DNA from: Proteles cristata cristata
Taxonomy: Eukaryota; Chordata; Mammalia; Carnivora; Hyaenidae
DNA: 64,000 nt
Direction: 5' to 3'
Assembly (NCBI GenBank): GCA_017311185.1
Contig: JAESUZ010002552.1
Coordinates: forward strand, 682,001 to 746,000
A program made the position numbers and the translations under genes. Of the stretch, positions 45,856 to 57,300 are shown one piece after another; within the stretch, counting starts at the first letter, position 1; every line of letters starts with the position of its first letter. Below the pieces are notes generated by a model, which was not told the DNA's origin, did not search any database, and saw only the letters and a list, made by a program, of their open reading frames with translations.

Positions 45856-46204
45856 CCTACTTGGGTCGTTCACCTCCAGACCCTCCCTGTCTTCCGTCTG
45901 TACCACTCGGTGAGGCAACACCATTGGCCTCCCCCCGGAATGTCCCACCCAAAAACGTGCCTGTGGACCCCTGCTGCCTCTGAGTTCCATGTTGCTTTCA
46001 CGCTGGTACGTGGTTGGTGTAAACATTTTCACAGGGGTGGCCTGGGACTTTTAGGTGCATGGGGGGCCTACATAGTTACATAGTTACTGAGAATAAAGTT
46101 TGCAACGAGTCTGAAAGGGATTCTCTGTGGCATTTCCTGGGTGACCGCCTGTGACCTGGAAGCCTGCCCCTGAAAGTTGGAGCATCGCTTGCCAACGTGA
46201 GGAA

Positions 46205-46395
46205 ATGGTTTTTGCTGAGCGAGATGGAAAGAGCCTGAGCAGGGGAGGAGCGGGGAGGGGGAGGGGGAGAGAGAAAATCACAACCAGGCTGTGCGGTCAG
46301 CGCGCACGGGGCGAGAACTCACCAACAGGGAGATCGTGACCTGAGCCCAAACCAAGAGTCAGACATTCAAATGACTGAGCCCCCCAGGCACCCCA
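46205..46395 (-). mobile_element. Diverged carnivore SINE
   Basis: A minus element with a decayed body but recognisable parts (GAGCCTGAGCAGGGGAGGAG; GAGATCGTGACCTGAGCCCA; ACTGAGCCCCCCAGGCACCC). Confidence 0.75.
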
Positions 46396-46604
46396 ATAAT
46401 TTATATCTTTGAGAACAATGTTCTAGCAAGATGGAGGGCCTTGTCACTTGTACTGCTGTGGCATTCCAGGTAAAGTGAGGCACTGCTTGAGGCCTTCCCA
46501 CACCAGGTCTGCTCTGACAGCAACGGGGTGGCTGGTCTCCTATGCGGCACGCTTGAAACACAGAGGTTTGCTCTCCTGTAAAGGTCCCCTTCCCAGTTCA
46601 GTTT

Positions 46605-47285
46605 AGTGCAATGAGCATTTAGTATGCACCTACTGTATAGCAAGGAGGAACTAGAGGCACGAAGATGAATAGGGACCTCCCAGTTCATTAGGAGAGGGCA
46701 CACAGGAAGTGAACAGCAACCACACAATGCCTACAGCAATCAGAAGTACGCACCGTGGTGGCCAGGAAAGACTGTGATTGACCGTGACAGGGCAGAGCAC
46801 GGTGGGACCTCAGGAGGAAGGTCCTTCTGAGCAGCCCTGAACGGTAAGGGGGCTCAGCAGGGGAAGGCAGAGAAGAGCATCCCAGGAAGTGGGAACAGCG
46901 TGTCCAGAGCTGCAGAGGGCGAGGGCAGTAAGTGGTTCAGCACTGTCGCTGCCTTGTGGGGGTGCGAAGAGGGAGGCCTGGACTGGCGGCCAGGGCCCCC
47001 AGAAGCCCTGTGCACCATGCAGGGGAGTGTAGATGGACTCCAGGGCAAAGCGCCACCAGGATAAAGGGGACGAGCAAGGAGAGATGTTTGTTGAGCTCGA
47101 TTACGCTGACAGCAGTGTGGAATATGGGTTTGAAGTGGGTAAACGGCAAGCAGGGCCGCTGATTAAAAAGCTGTTGGTGGTGACAGTTCAGGGAAGACTG
47201 GACGGGGATGCACCCGAGGCCAAAATAGCAAGAATGAGGCAGAGAAGACTGAACAGAGAGATTTTAGGACAGAACATACATTTCC
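46605..47285 (-). mobile_element. L2 LINE, long reverse copy
   Basis: Reads as reverse-complement L2: GAGCATTTAGTATGCACCTA, GGGAACAGCGTGTCCAGAGC, GGGAGGCCTGGACTGGCGGC and later decayed coding text. Frames at 46932-47293 are inside it. Confidence 0.55.
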
Positions 47286-47536
47286 ACCCCTGAAGCTTTA
47301 TCCTTTTAAACAAAGGACTGTTTATTTCAGGAATCCCCTGGTGAATGCCTGCGGGCCTGAAAGATGGAACCCAGGCGGAGATCTAAAAGGCCACGGCCAA
47401 CCCAACTACTCACAATAGACGGGGCCGAGGGGGGTTGGGTCTCCAGAAGGCGTGCACTTTCGAAGTCACACAGTCGTGCAATGTTCAGTTTTTTAAAAGC
47501 TAATTATGAATTTTAAATTAGAAAAAAGAAGATTAA

Positions 47537-47750
47537 GGGGCACCGGGGTGGCTCAATCGGTTAAGTATCTGATTTGCCTCAGGGCATGATGTCCTGGTTC
47601 ATGAGTTCGAGCCCCATGTCGGGCTCTGTGCTGACAGCTCAGAGCCTGGAGCCTGCTTCGGGTTCTGAGTCCCACTCTGTCTCTGCCCCTCTCCTGCTCA
47701 CGCTCTGTTTCTCTGCCTCTCTCTCTCAAAAATAAACATAAAAAAAAAAG
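47537..47750 (+). mobile_element. tRNA-derived carnivore SINE
   Basis: Plus element, GGGGCACCGGGGTGGCTCAA head. Flanked by AAAAAAGAAGATTAA and AAAAAAGGTTAA. Confidence 0.9.
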
Positions 47751-48109
47751 AAAAAAGGTTAAAAACAGTAAGCACTCCAAATGTCATGTATCTGTATAGA
47801 GCTTTTTAGTTTATGAGGTGTTAAAGTTAGTTGTAGGGTTTCTTCTTTTGCCTGGGGGAAGGGATGCTTGAGAAGTTTAGGGGCACATGATGTAAATAAA
47901 TATACATACAGATATTCCTGTATGTGCGTGTGTGTGCACATGCATGTTTAGCAATAATAACAATAGCTAAAATAGTAATAGTAGCAACAATAAATAACAA
48001 TAGCAATAATAACCCATCTCCTTTTCTCCTTCCTTCTTGAGTCACTGACTACCAACAGGTAATGCCTGGGCTGTGACCCACAGACCTCCCATAGACCTTT
48101 CTGTGATGT

Positions 48110-48300
48110 TCTACAGTTTACAAAGCACTTTCAAACATACAATTTTGGTTGGGTTTCAGAATATCCCCATAAGATTGAATAGGCAGTGATGTTATTTCCA
48201 TTCTACAGTTGAGGTAAACAAAGTTCATGAGAGGTAGATTGATCCAAAGCACATGGCTGACTAGCTGGAGGCTCAGGATCTGAACCCAAGTCCTCTGATT
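48110..48300 (+). repeat. MIR
   Basis: TTACAAAGCACTTTCAAACA, TTATTTCCATTCTACAGTTG, ATGGCTGACTAGCTGGAGGC and TCTGAACCCAAGTCCTCTGA. Confidence 0.8.
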
Positions 48301-48357
48301 TAAAATTCAACACATCTTGGGGTGCCTGGGTGGCTCAGTTGGTTAAGCGTCTGACTC

Positions 48358-48578
48358 GTTTTTTTTTTTAATCTTTTACATTTATTTATTTTTAACAGAC
48401 AGAGACAGACAGAGCACAAGTGGGGGAGGGGCAAAGAGAGGGAGACACAGAATCCAAAGCAGGCTCCAGGCTCTGAGCTGTCAGCACAGAGCTCGATGTG
48501 GGGCTCGAACCCACAAATCTGTGAACCATGACATGAGCTGAAGTTGGACGCTTAACTGACTGAGCCACCCAGGTGTCC
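48358..48578 (-). mobile_element. First inner SINE of the nest
   Basis: Complete minus element, T-run tail at 48359 to head CCACCCAGGTGTCC at 48578. It sits inside the plus SINE. Confidence 0.9.
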
Positions 48579-48790
48579 TTTTTTTAAAATTTATTTTTAA
48601 GAGAGAAAGAGAGACAGACAGAGTGCAAGTGTAGGAGGGGCAGAGAGAGAGGGAAACACAGAATCTGAAGCAGGCTCCAGGCTCCCAGCTGTCAGCACAG
48701 AGCCCAACGCAGGGGCTTGAACCCACGAACCACGAGATCATGCCCTCAGCTGAAGTCAGATGCTTAACTGACTGAGCCACCCAGGCACCT
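48579..48790 (-). mobile_element. Second inner SINE of the nest
   Basis: Complete minus element directly abutting the first, TTTTTTTAAAATTTATTTTT tail to CCACCCAGGCACCT head. The two are head-to-tail without spacer. Confidence 0.9.
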
Positions 48791-49515
48791 CAAGTCTGAC
48801 TCTTGATTTGGCCCGGGTCATGATCTCACAGTTTGTGGGTTTGAGCCCTTCTCTGTGCTGACAATGCAAAGCCTGTTTGCAACTCTTTCTCTCCCTCTCT
48901 GTCTGCCCTTCCCCTGCTTGCACTCTCTCTCAAAATAATTAAATAAACTTAAAAAAAAATTTCAACACATCTTTAAAATCCCTAAGATATCCCCCTCCCA
49001 AATAAGCAGATGTCAGTTCTGAAATCTATCTCTTGCAGGTCCGAAGGCTTTTATTTCAGCTTGAGATCGATATCTATTGGTGTTCTTTTGATTAGAGATG
49101 CTAAAAGGTAATATATATATATCTCTACCTTCCCTTAAAGAGCACCTGAAAGATAAGTTAGTCAATGACTCAAGTCATAATTGTGAACTCCTTTTAAAAG
49201 CAATTATGCCCTTGGGGGTACCTAGTGTTTGGTCTCTGTTGGCTACAGCACTATTATAATTATTATTATTTGCAATTCTATTTTTCTTCCAGGTTTTTAA
49301 ACTCCTTCCTCACACCAGGTTTTTATCCGCTACTGTTGGTATGCTTGCTTCTAACAGCCCCCTATTCCAGCTCAAATTTGCAGCTTTTATTTGCTAAGGG
49401 CTGGAAAAACCAGGTCATTAAAGTCATCACACCTGTTTCTAAAATAAAACTTTAAGATCCCGAGAAAGGGCTTGGTACGAGTCTCATTGTGCTTCCTTGT
49501 TCTTAGCTGGGTTCT

Positions 49516-49734
49516 TTTTTTTTTTTTAATATTTTTATTAATTTCTAGGAGAGAGCGAGAGACAGAGTGAGCAGGGGAGGGTCAGAGAGAGAGGGAGTCA
49601 CAGACTGAAACAGGCTCCAGGCTCTGAGCTGGCAGTCAGCACAGAGCCCGACGCGGGGCTCGAACCCACGAACTGCGAGATCATGACCTAAGCGAAAGTC
49701 GGACGGTTAACCAACTAAGCCACCCAAGTGTCCC
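49516..49734 (-). mobile_element. Young-looking carnivore SINE
   Basis: Minus element with tail TTAATTTCTAGGAGAG. Perfect 15-base duplications TCTTAGCTGGGTTCT at 49501-49515 and 49735-49749. Confidence 0.95.
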
Positions 49735-50184
49735 TCTTAGCTGGGTTCTAAATGTGTGAGGCTTTGGACTCTCTGGGTAAGTGAGGCACCACAGCAGCTC
49801 TGCGTGGTGCCCTTTTACATCGGGCTTACCCTTGGTTTCCATTTTCACTGAGTACATATTGATCCTATTGCCCTTATTAGCCTGCGATAGGGCTCTAGGC
49901 ACAATGGTTGTTTGAACCCCCCTAATTGACAGTGTGAACTCAATTGTCTAAGGCCGGGGAGCAGTTACCAAATTGGTAATGAAAAGGCTGCATGAACTTG
50001 AGTCAGAGGATTCTCAAGCCATATATCTGGCTCCCTACCTACAAAAGGGAACTAATCTCTGGTTCTTACTCAGGTCTCCAGGGCTAGGGCTAACTAAATG
50101 TCTATAAAACACATTCCAAGGAAGACGCTCGTTCCTTTTGTCACCAAAACAATATGAAGGTAACGATTGTGTGCATTTATTACC

Positions 50185-50405
50185 TGGGAGACCTACTTGC
50201 TGGCCAGCAGAGCCCCATGCCTGTCATTTCCTGGGTGCTTATTAGATCTACAGGGAATTAATGTGTGAACACTCTCGACCATCCTAGGTCTCAGAGAAGT
50301 CAACTGATTTCCCAAAGGTCACACACGGAGGAAGTGGCGGAGGTGGGATGCCACCTGGCTCTGAGAGGGTCCAGAATCCACTCTGTCTCCACCGTGTCAC
50401 GCAGA
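50185..50405 (+). repeat. MIR-like fragment
   Basis: ATTTCCTGGGTGCTTATTAG, TCTCAGAGAAGTCAACTGAT and CCCAAAGGTCACACACGGAG. Confidence 0.55.
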
Positions 50406-50790
50406 CTTAAAAAGCCATGACACATGAGGCTGATTTCCTTTCATATGGGGCTCCAGAAATGAGGACCAGACAAGTGCTGTAATTACTGTGGGCGTGCGTG
50501 TGTACATGTATGTACGCTCTGATACACGTGTATATGTATGCACGTATGTCTCTGGAGGTCAAGATGGGGTCATGTGGCTGGGATGGGATTAATCAACATG
50601 TCACCGTGTCACCATCATTCAGGTGAGAGGTCTCCAATGACATACCACAGGACTCTGAGCATGGGCCAGTCTTGCTAAGAATGTTACCAGTACACTGGAT
50701 AAGATGTAGCATGTATGCTTAATAAATCTCTGTATGAGGAATAAGACTTCCTAGTACTTTGCCGAAAGACATTAAAAAATTAAAAAAAAA

Positions 50791-51004
50791 ATTTTTTTTT
50801 AAGTTTATTTATTTTTGAGAGACCGAGAGAGACAGAACATGAGTGGCCGAGGGGCAGAGAGAGAGGGAAACACAGAATCCGAAGCAGGCCCCGGGCTCCA
50901 AGCTGTCAACACAGAGTCCGACTCGGGGCACGAACACATGGACCATGAGATCATGACCTAAGCTGAAGTCGGACGCTTAACCAACTGAGCCATCCAGGCA
51001 CCCC
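50791..51004 (-). mobile_element. tRNA-derived carnivore SINE
   Basis: Minus element, T-run and AAGTTTATTTATTTTTGAGA tail, head CCATCCAGGCACCCC. Confidence 0.9.
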
Positions 51005-51289
51005 TCCTCCCCCGCAAATTTTTTTAAAAGCTTGAAAATATGGAAGGAGGGGAAGAAAGGAGTAAGATAAAACATAGGGAGGAAATGTCAAAATTGTTTA
51101 GTTAGACTATGAAACTTCAATGTGCAAGGGGAGGCAACATTTAATATTTAAAAATACTCAGGAGACATTCATGAATTCTAAGAGCATGTCAGTTGTTGGT
51201 GTGATATAATTATCTTTTTTAAAAATTCTGGAGGCCAGGCTGCACTAATGGAAGTAAGAGTATCAAGGAAGTTTCCCCTATTTGACCAC

Positions 51290-51415
51290 AGAAGCTCCGT
51301 AAAGACAGGCCTACAACTTTCTTATCTGTGCTTGAAGGGCTGCAGTCAGAGCACAACACAGACCTAGCAGCTGCTCAATAAACATTGCTGAATGAATAAA
51401 TGGATCAGTGAACGA
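51290..51415 (+). mobile_element. L2 LINE 3' end
   Basis: GCAGCTGCTCAATAAACATT followed by GCTGAATGAATAAATGG is the L2 terminus. Confidence 0.65.
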
Positions 51416-51734
51416 ACAAACGATCTCATTATGGTCTGGCTTAGCCGGATGCCATCTGGTGATTGAATGTTGTACACCTATGGATGTTATACTTAAAGAG
51501 GGTGGTCAGTAGACTGAAATATATGTGTATCAAAGTATCAAAGCACACATAATTCAAAGGAGTTATCAGAGCACTGTAAAAAGAAGTTCTTGAAACAACC
51601 TCATCCAACAATAGGGTAGTAAACAAGTAAAATTACACTGAAGAAATTACATAGAATGTTACATAGTCGTCAACAAAGCTCATACAACTACATGTACTGC
51701 CAGGAAACAACCTAGAAATCCTATTCCAAAAATA

Positions 51735-51933
51735 TTGTTTTGTTTATTTATTTTTGAGAGACAGAGCGTGAGTGGGGCAGGGGCAGAGAGAGAGGGAGAC
51801 ACAGAATCGGAAGCAGGCTCCAGGCTCTGAGCTGTCAGCACAGAGCCCGACGCAGAGCTCAAGCTTGTCGACCAGGAGATCACGACCTGAGGTGAAGTTG
51901 GATGCTCAACCGATGGAGCCACCCAGGCGCCCC
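51735..51933 (-). mobile_element. tRNA-derived carnivore SINE
   Basis: Minus element. Flanked by AAATCCTATTCCAAAAA and AAATCCTATTTTTA. Confidence 0.9.
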
Positions 51934-51959
51934 TATAAATCCTATTTTTAATTTAAGGA

Positions 51960-52172
51960 GGGGCACCTGGGTGGCTCCATTGGTTAAGCATCCAACTTCA
52001 ACTCAGGTCATGATCTCACGGTTCGTGGCTTCAAGCCCGGTGTCAGGCTCTGTGCTGACAGCTAGCTCAGATCCTGGAGCCCACTTCTGATTCTGTGCCT
52101 CCCTCTCTCTCTGACCCTCTCCTGCTCATGATGTGTCTCTCTCTCTCAGAAATAAATAAAAACATTTAAAAA
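51960..52172 (+). mobile_element. tRNA-derived carnivore SINE
   Basis: Plus element; duplications TTAATTTAAGGA at both ends. With the SINE at 51735 it forms a close inverted pair separated by 26 bases. Confidence 0.92.
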
Positions 52173-52831
52173 ATTAATTTAAGGAAAAAGTGGCAGAAGA
52201 ATACACACAGCATAATTTATACACATATACATATGTATGTGTGCATTTTCAAACCCCACAAACATTTGGACATTTCCATTTGTAGTCATGTCCATGCAGG
52301 TGCAGACATCTTCTAGACATCTACACATCACAGTGGTAAGAGGAGCTACCTCTGGGGAGAGGGTTGAGAGGACAGGGATCCAAAGTCTCCCTTTTCATCT
52401 CTATTATTAAATTGTTTTCGCTACCAGAAGCTATTCCCGTATTATGCGTGCCATTGCTTTAAGTAAAGCAGTCGGAAACCTGATGTGTGGAATCATCTGG
52501 GGAATTCTGAACATATGCATGTAAAGGGGAAGGTTTTGGGGTGATAGCTCTTCTCAAATACTGAAGGGCTGTCAGATGGACGGGAAGGACTCGGGCCCTG
52601 GAGCTGAGGCAGGCAGAGTGACAACATCTAGAGATGGTGACCACCAGGATGTTGATGGGGGTCTAACAGGAGGGAAAAAAATAGCCTAACAGTACAACCG
52701 GCTGACCCAGGAGTAGGCTGCATTTTGGGTTGTGCGGCCCAAATCCCAGGGGCAAGCTTTGGCAGAGGCGTGGGGGCGAGGGTCATCTTACAGGGGTGTG
52801 AGATGATTTCATTACATACAATTAATATTTT

Positions 52832-52836
<5 letters not shown>

Positions 52837-52870
<34 letters not shown>
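52837..52870. repeat. (CA)n microsatellite
   Basis: About 17 uninterrupted CA units. Confidence 0.95.
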
Positions 52871-52871
<1 letters not shown>

Positions 52872-53664
52872 CGCAAAAGCTCAGATGGTAAAAACCGAAT
52901 GTATTTAGTTTTATAAAAATTTGCTCTGTTTTCTTCATTTAAAACGTCACTGCAGACCATGAAGGTTAGTCCTAAGATGTTATATTATGAGTAAGTAAGG
53001 GTATGGACATGCGGATAGAAGGGAGGAAGGGAAAGCCTTTGTGCCAGACAGTGGAGGTCTGCAGCGCTAAGGGATCTTTTCGCCCCGAGAGTCCGTATGT
53101 GTCTGACTCACTCCAGAGATCGAGATTCAACCCAAACTTGTCTCCAGAGTTGACGAAAAATAGTCACAGTGACATCAGGTGTCACTGGATATTCCCGCTC
53201 CCACTGCTTCCATTAAATGGCCAGGAGAGGGCAGTCCCAGGAGAGCCACATGACCTGCCTGGGGGCACTTTGTTACGGGGCCCCTTCTGGCCTGGGCTAC
53301 TAGCTTGGCGCTTAAAGAGTTTAAAACATTGGGTTGGTCAGCGTCCTCTCTGCAGACCCCGGGTCCCCAGAGGGTCGCCCCAGCCCCCCAGCAACCGCTG
53401 GGCCTCGGCCAACAGCTCCCGGGGCCCAGCCAGCGAGCTGCGGAGTTGGGAAATATTTACCAGAGCAGAGACTGGATGGAGCCCATGTCATACTCTATTT
53501 GCATAAACCCAACAAGCTCACCTTCCTGGGGTAAGGGCTGAGTTCTTCGTGGATCACTTGCTGAGAAAAAGACGACAGGGAGCAGAGCAGCGGGGAGAGC
53601 CGTAGGGCCCTAAGAAGCAGAGAGAGGGGAGTTCACGATGCCTAGGACAGAGGGATGGGTTCAT

Positions 53665-53935
53665 GCCTACTCTCTCTCAATCCATTTATTTAGGAAACAC
53701 TTACTGAGGGCACTCCTCTACTGTAATAAAACACAGCCCCTTTCCTCAAATATTTCACAGTGTGGTCGGGGAGGCAGACCCACTCCCAGTAGAAGCCTGT
53801 CAAGATACAGAAGGTGGAAGGGATGGTCCTGGAGGCTGCCTGGAGAAGGAGGCATTTGAGCTGGGTCTGGAAAGATGAATGAAAGCCTGACGGACTTCAG
53901 GGGTGAGAGTGCAGGTGAAAGCTGGTGCCAGGGCT
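53665..53935 (-). mobile_element. L2 LINE reverse fragment
   Basis: ATCCATTTATTTAGGAAACA, CCTGGAGAAGGAGGCATTTG and AGCTGGGTCTGGAAAGATGA match reverse-complement L2. Confidence 0.6.
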
Positions 53936-54041
53936 CACTCAAAACAGACTCCAGATGCCTGTGTATGTGTACCTGTTCCTCTCTACCTTCAGGACCCCTC
54001 CATCATCCCGAGGAAGATTCTCATTGATTCTTTGTTGTTGT

Positions 54042-54240
54042 GTTTTTTAAGTCCATTTATTCATTTTGAGAGACAGAGAGAGAGAGAAAGGGAGGGGTAG
54101 AAAGAGAGGAAGAGAGAGAATCCCAAGCAAGGAGCCCATCAGCTGGACTCACAGCTCAGTGCGGGGCTCGAACTTACAAACCATGAGATCATGACCTGAG
54201 TCGAAATCAAGAGTCAGACCCTTAACTGACTGAGCCACCA
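54042..54240 (-). mobile_element. Diverged carnivore SINE
   Basis: Minus element, older body type (GAATCCCAAGCAAGGAGCCC); the head is truncated after GACTGAGCCACC. Confidence 0.8.
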
Positions 54241-54953
54241 TGGATTCTAATGAGCACCTGGGCAGTACTTAGAAGTCCTTAGGATCTGGAAAAGAGGGGA
54301 GCTGAAGCCCTCTTTTGAAGTGGGGCTCCCCAGATCCTATTCCCGCAGAGCATCCTGTTTTCCTGCCTGTATTCCCAAAGAATCCTGGGCCCTTGCTAGG
54401 CTGCCAGACCCTGGGCAAAGTCCGAACCCCAGATCCTGCCGTTCCCTACTCTGCTTCATGCCAGAAAAGTGTCTGTCTCTCCCAGGACTCTGGGCAAGGC
54501 CAAGCTCTGGGAAGTACCCTGCTAGCCAGGAGGCTGCCCTCAGTGCTGCCAGGCTAAGTGTAAGGGGAAGCACCAAGTCCTGAGAAAGGAAGTTGGTTCT
54601 GGTTCATGTCAGAGAGGAAGAGACTCCTTGCCTCTGGGTGGCCACGTCGCTTCCCCCTCCAGGCAGAGCAGCGTTAACCTGTTCTGGCCCGGTGGTGGTT
54701 CGGTGCTCCAGCAGCTCGATTCCTGGTCTCCATGAGGGTCCCACCCAGAGCGAGGGGCACTGAAGTACTCGACCACTCTCCCCAGCAGGAATCAATGTGC
54801 ACCCCCAGTGACTGGGTGGCCAGATCTTTGCAGGCCTCAGTTTACCAGTTACTCAAGGGGTCTATAAAGCCTATTTCCAAGCCTTCAGATGCACCCTTTC
54901 ATTGATGGGGTAATTTCAGTGATGGGGTAAAGTTTAAAAAATTTTCTTGTTGT

Positions 54954-55166
54954 GGGGCTCCTGGGTGGCTTAGTCGGTTAAGCGTCCAACTTTCGCTTAG
55001 GTCATGATCTCGCGGTTCGTGGGTTCGAGCCTCGCGTCGGGCTCTGTGCTGACGGCCAGCTCAGAGCCTGGAGCCTGTTTCAGTCTGTGACTCCCTCTCT
55101 CTCTGACCCTCCCCTGCTCACGCTGTCTCTCTCTCTCTCTCCTAGAAATATATAAAACATTCAAAA
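54954..55166 (+). mobile_element. Young-looking carnivore SINE
   Basis: Plus element with intact box B (CGCGGTTCGTGGGTTCGAGC) and CCTAGAAATATATAAAAC tail. Perfect duplications AAATTTTCTTGTTGTG (about 54938 and 55168). Confidence 0.94.
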
Positions 55167-55195
55167 AAAATTTTCTTGTTGTGATCACACACTTT

Positions 55196-55466
55196 CTTTT
55201 CTTTTTCCTTTCCTTCTCTTCCCTTCCCTTCTCTTCCCTTCCCTTCCCTTCTCTTCCCTTTCCTTTCTCCTTTCCTTTCCTTTTCTTAAGAGAGAACAAG
55301 AGAGTACGAGCAGGAGAGAGGAGCAGAGGGAGACAGAGAAAGAATCTTAAGCAGGCTCTATGCTCAGCATGGAGCCCAAAGCGGGGCTCAATCCCACGAC
55401 CTGATCGTGACCTGAGCCAAAGTCAGGAGTTAGACGCTCAACCTACTGAGCCCCCCAAGTTCCCAA
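55196..55466 (-). mobile_element. Carnivore SINE with expanded polypyrimidine tail
   Basis: Minus element head at 55440-55466 and a tail expanded into about 90 bases of CTTTTCC/CCCTT repeats (55196-55288). Duplications GATCACACACTTTC at 55184 and 55468 enclose both, showing that the repeat is part of the insertion. Confidence 0.85.
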
Positions 55467-55984
55467 GATCACACACTTTCCTTGAAAGAGGTCATCAGAG
55501 GGAAAATCAAGATTCATCTGTAACTTACTTTAAGCAAACACTATAGATGATGTTTGGTTCTAACTGACTGTAAAAGGGCATTCATTCTTTTTTGCCTGAA
55601 AAGATTCGGTCTAACGTTCCTTTAAATAGCCAGCTCCCTGGTTGGAGGAAAATCAGATTTCGCTTACAAACTTTGACTTACGTGTACATTTCAGGAGCCA
55701 CCTTCTTAGGGTTAGTGAGACATGCCTGTGTTTATCTGGCACAGATCAAGCCTGGCATATTTCTCTTATTACTGCGGTCGTAATGGGATGAGTCAAGTAC
55801 AAGGGCACAGGTAAGAACACTCAGAAGAATCTGAATCTGAGCAGAACTACCATCTGGAAAAAAAGGTGAACCCCAGGCCTCCAGATTCTTCCGAGGGCAG
55901 AGCTAAGAACAAGAGGCACACAGGAGCAGGGCCGATGTGAGTACAGGACAGACAGCTAGAGCCAAGGTCATTGTGACAGCACCA

Positions 55985-56205
55985 ATCACTCATGTTTATT
56001 GAGCCTTTACTGGGTCCCAGATACTTTATATTCAAAAATCACATTGAATTCTCCCCCTAACCACACTGTAAGGTTCATGCTTTAATTTCTCCCCATTTTA
56101 CAGAGACGGAAACCGAGGCTGAGAGAGGGTGAAGCGACCAGGAGACAACAGAGCCTATTGGTAGAGGAGAGATTTGAATACAGGTCTGTGTGATGCCACA
56201 CCGGG
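55985..56205 (+). repeat. MIR, nearly full length
   Basis: CATGTTTATTGAGCCTTTAC, TTTCTCCCCATTTTACAGAG, ACGGAAACCGAGGCTGAGAG and AATACAGGTCTGTGTGATGC. Confidence 0.8.
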
Positions 56206-57124
56206 CCCTCTGACCATGACACTATCATCTATGAGCCTCGACACAGGGAACCCTTGCAGTAGCCTATGCCAGCAGAGTCGAGAAGAACTTTGTATATGTG
56301 AGCTGCCAAGAAACAAAAGCAAAACAGGATGTGAACCAGGGGTCCTTGGAGGGTGTGAGCCAAGGGGGTCTTAGTGGCCATGCAGGGCCGAGGGAGGGGA
56401 GTCTTGACACCAGGAGGCTATGCAAGCAGGTGGGGGGGGTGGGGGCAGCAGCGATGAGCAGAATAAGATGGCTTTGGAGACAACAGACCAGCACTGAACA
56501 CAGTGCCTCTTAGCAGGAGACACAGGATAAAGGTCAGCCGAATAGGTCTCGGCTCTACCCCTTAACCGCAAGTCACTTTACCATTCGAGGCGACTGACCA
56601 GGTACAGAGCTGTAGCTCCTGAACCCTGAGAGTGACCTTCAAAGCCATTCTTGGGCTGGACTGGGAGAAGGAAGTTTGAGATGGAAAAAGTGTATTTTCA
56701 GCTGCAGCTGGGAGTCTAGGAGAAGTAATCTGCTGGTAGGGGGTAGAGAGAAACCGGGTCCCACCCGCTGCCCTGCAGGCACATACAGAGGCAAACAGTC
56801 CTCTCCCTGCACCCTTCTCACGCACAGGCCCAGGGAGGTGCTTCTCGTGGGGCCAGGGGAACCCTTCTCTACCCCACCCTTTACCTGGCAATCCTCCCTG
56901 AGCCTGCAGATACGATCTCTGCCACCCCGGCTGGCAAGCCGTGGCTGTGAGAGGTCTGCAGGAGCCAGTATGAATGAGAGGGCCCCAGGAAAGTGGAAAA
57001 GTACTGTAGAGATGTCAAATGAGGGGCTCTGGGTAACATTAGGTGGCATTTCACTTGCAGGAGAGCGTTCTCGCTCTCTCGCTCTCTCCCTCTCTCTCTC
57101 CTAGCCTGATACAGTCTAGAATCA

Positions 57125-57300
57125 CATGGGCCTGCTGTATATCTGAGCTCCACCTTGGGTAAGTTACTTAACCTCTCTGAGCTATAGTTTCCCCAGCTAT
57201 ATAATGGGAATAATCATGCTTACCTCACCAGGATGTCGTAAGAATTAAGTAAAAGCAAATAAGACATAACTCTATGTTATAGTGCCTGGCACATTCCACC
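57125..57300 (-). repeat. MIR
   Basis: Reverse-complement MIR: GTAAGTTACTTAACCTCTCT, AATGGGAATAATCATGCTTA, ATAGTGCCTGGCACATT. Confidence 0.8.

Larger units (their letters stand above)
48319..48960 (+). mobile_element. Carnivore SINE split by two further SINEs
   Basis: The outer plus SINE begins at 48319 (GGGGTGCCTGGGTGGCTCAG), breaks at about 48357 after GTCTGACTC, and resumes at about 48791 with AAGTCTGACTC. Outer duplications ATTCAACACATCTT (48305) and TTTCAACACATCTT (48961) flank all three elements. Confidence 0.9.
51590..52430 (+). mobile_element. L1M 3' end, interrupted by two SINEs
   Basis: Text before (AACCTCATCCAACAATAGGG; CTCATACAACTACATGTACT) and after the SINEs (ACACATATACATATGTATGT; GGAGCTACCTCTGGGGAGAG) follows the order of L1M 3' ends. 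Confidence 0.55.

Noticed and set aside
53330..53560. GC-rich patch with a possible 36-base exon (acceptor TTTTTCTCAG near 53562, donor GTGAGC near 53523)
   Set aside because: It does not encode the expected POU2F3 N-terminus and has no CpG-island density; a chance pair of splice-like sites is more likely.
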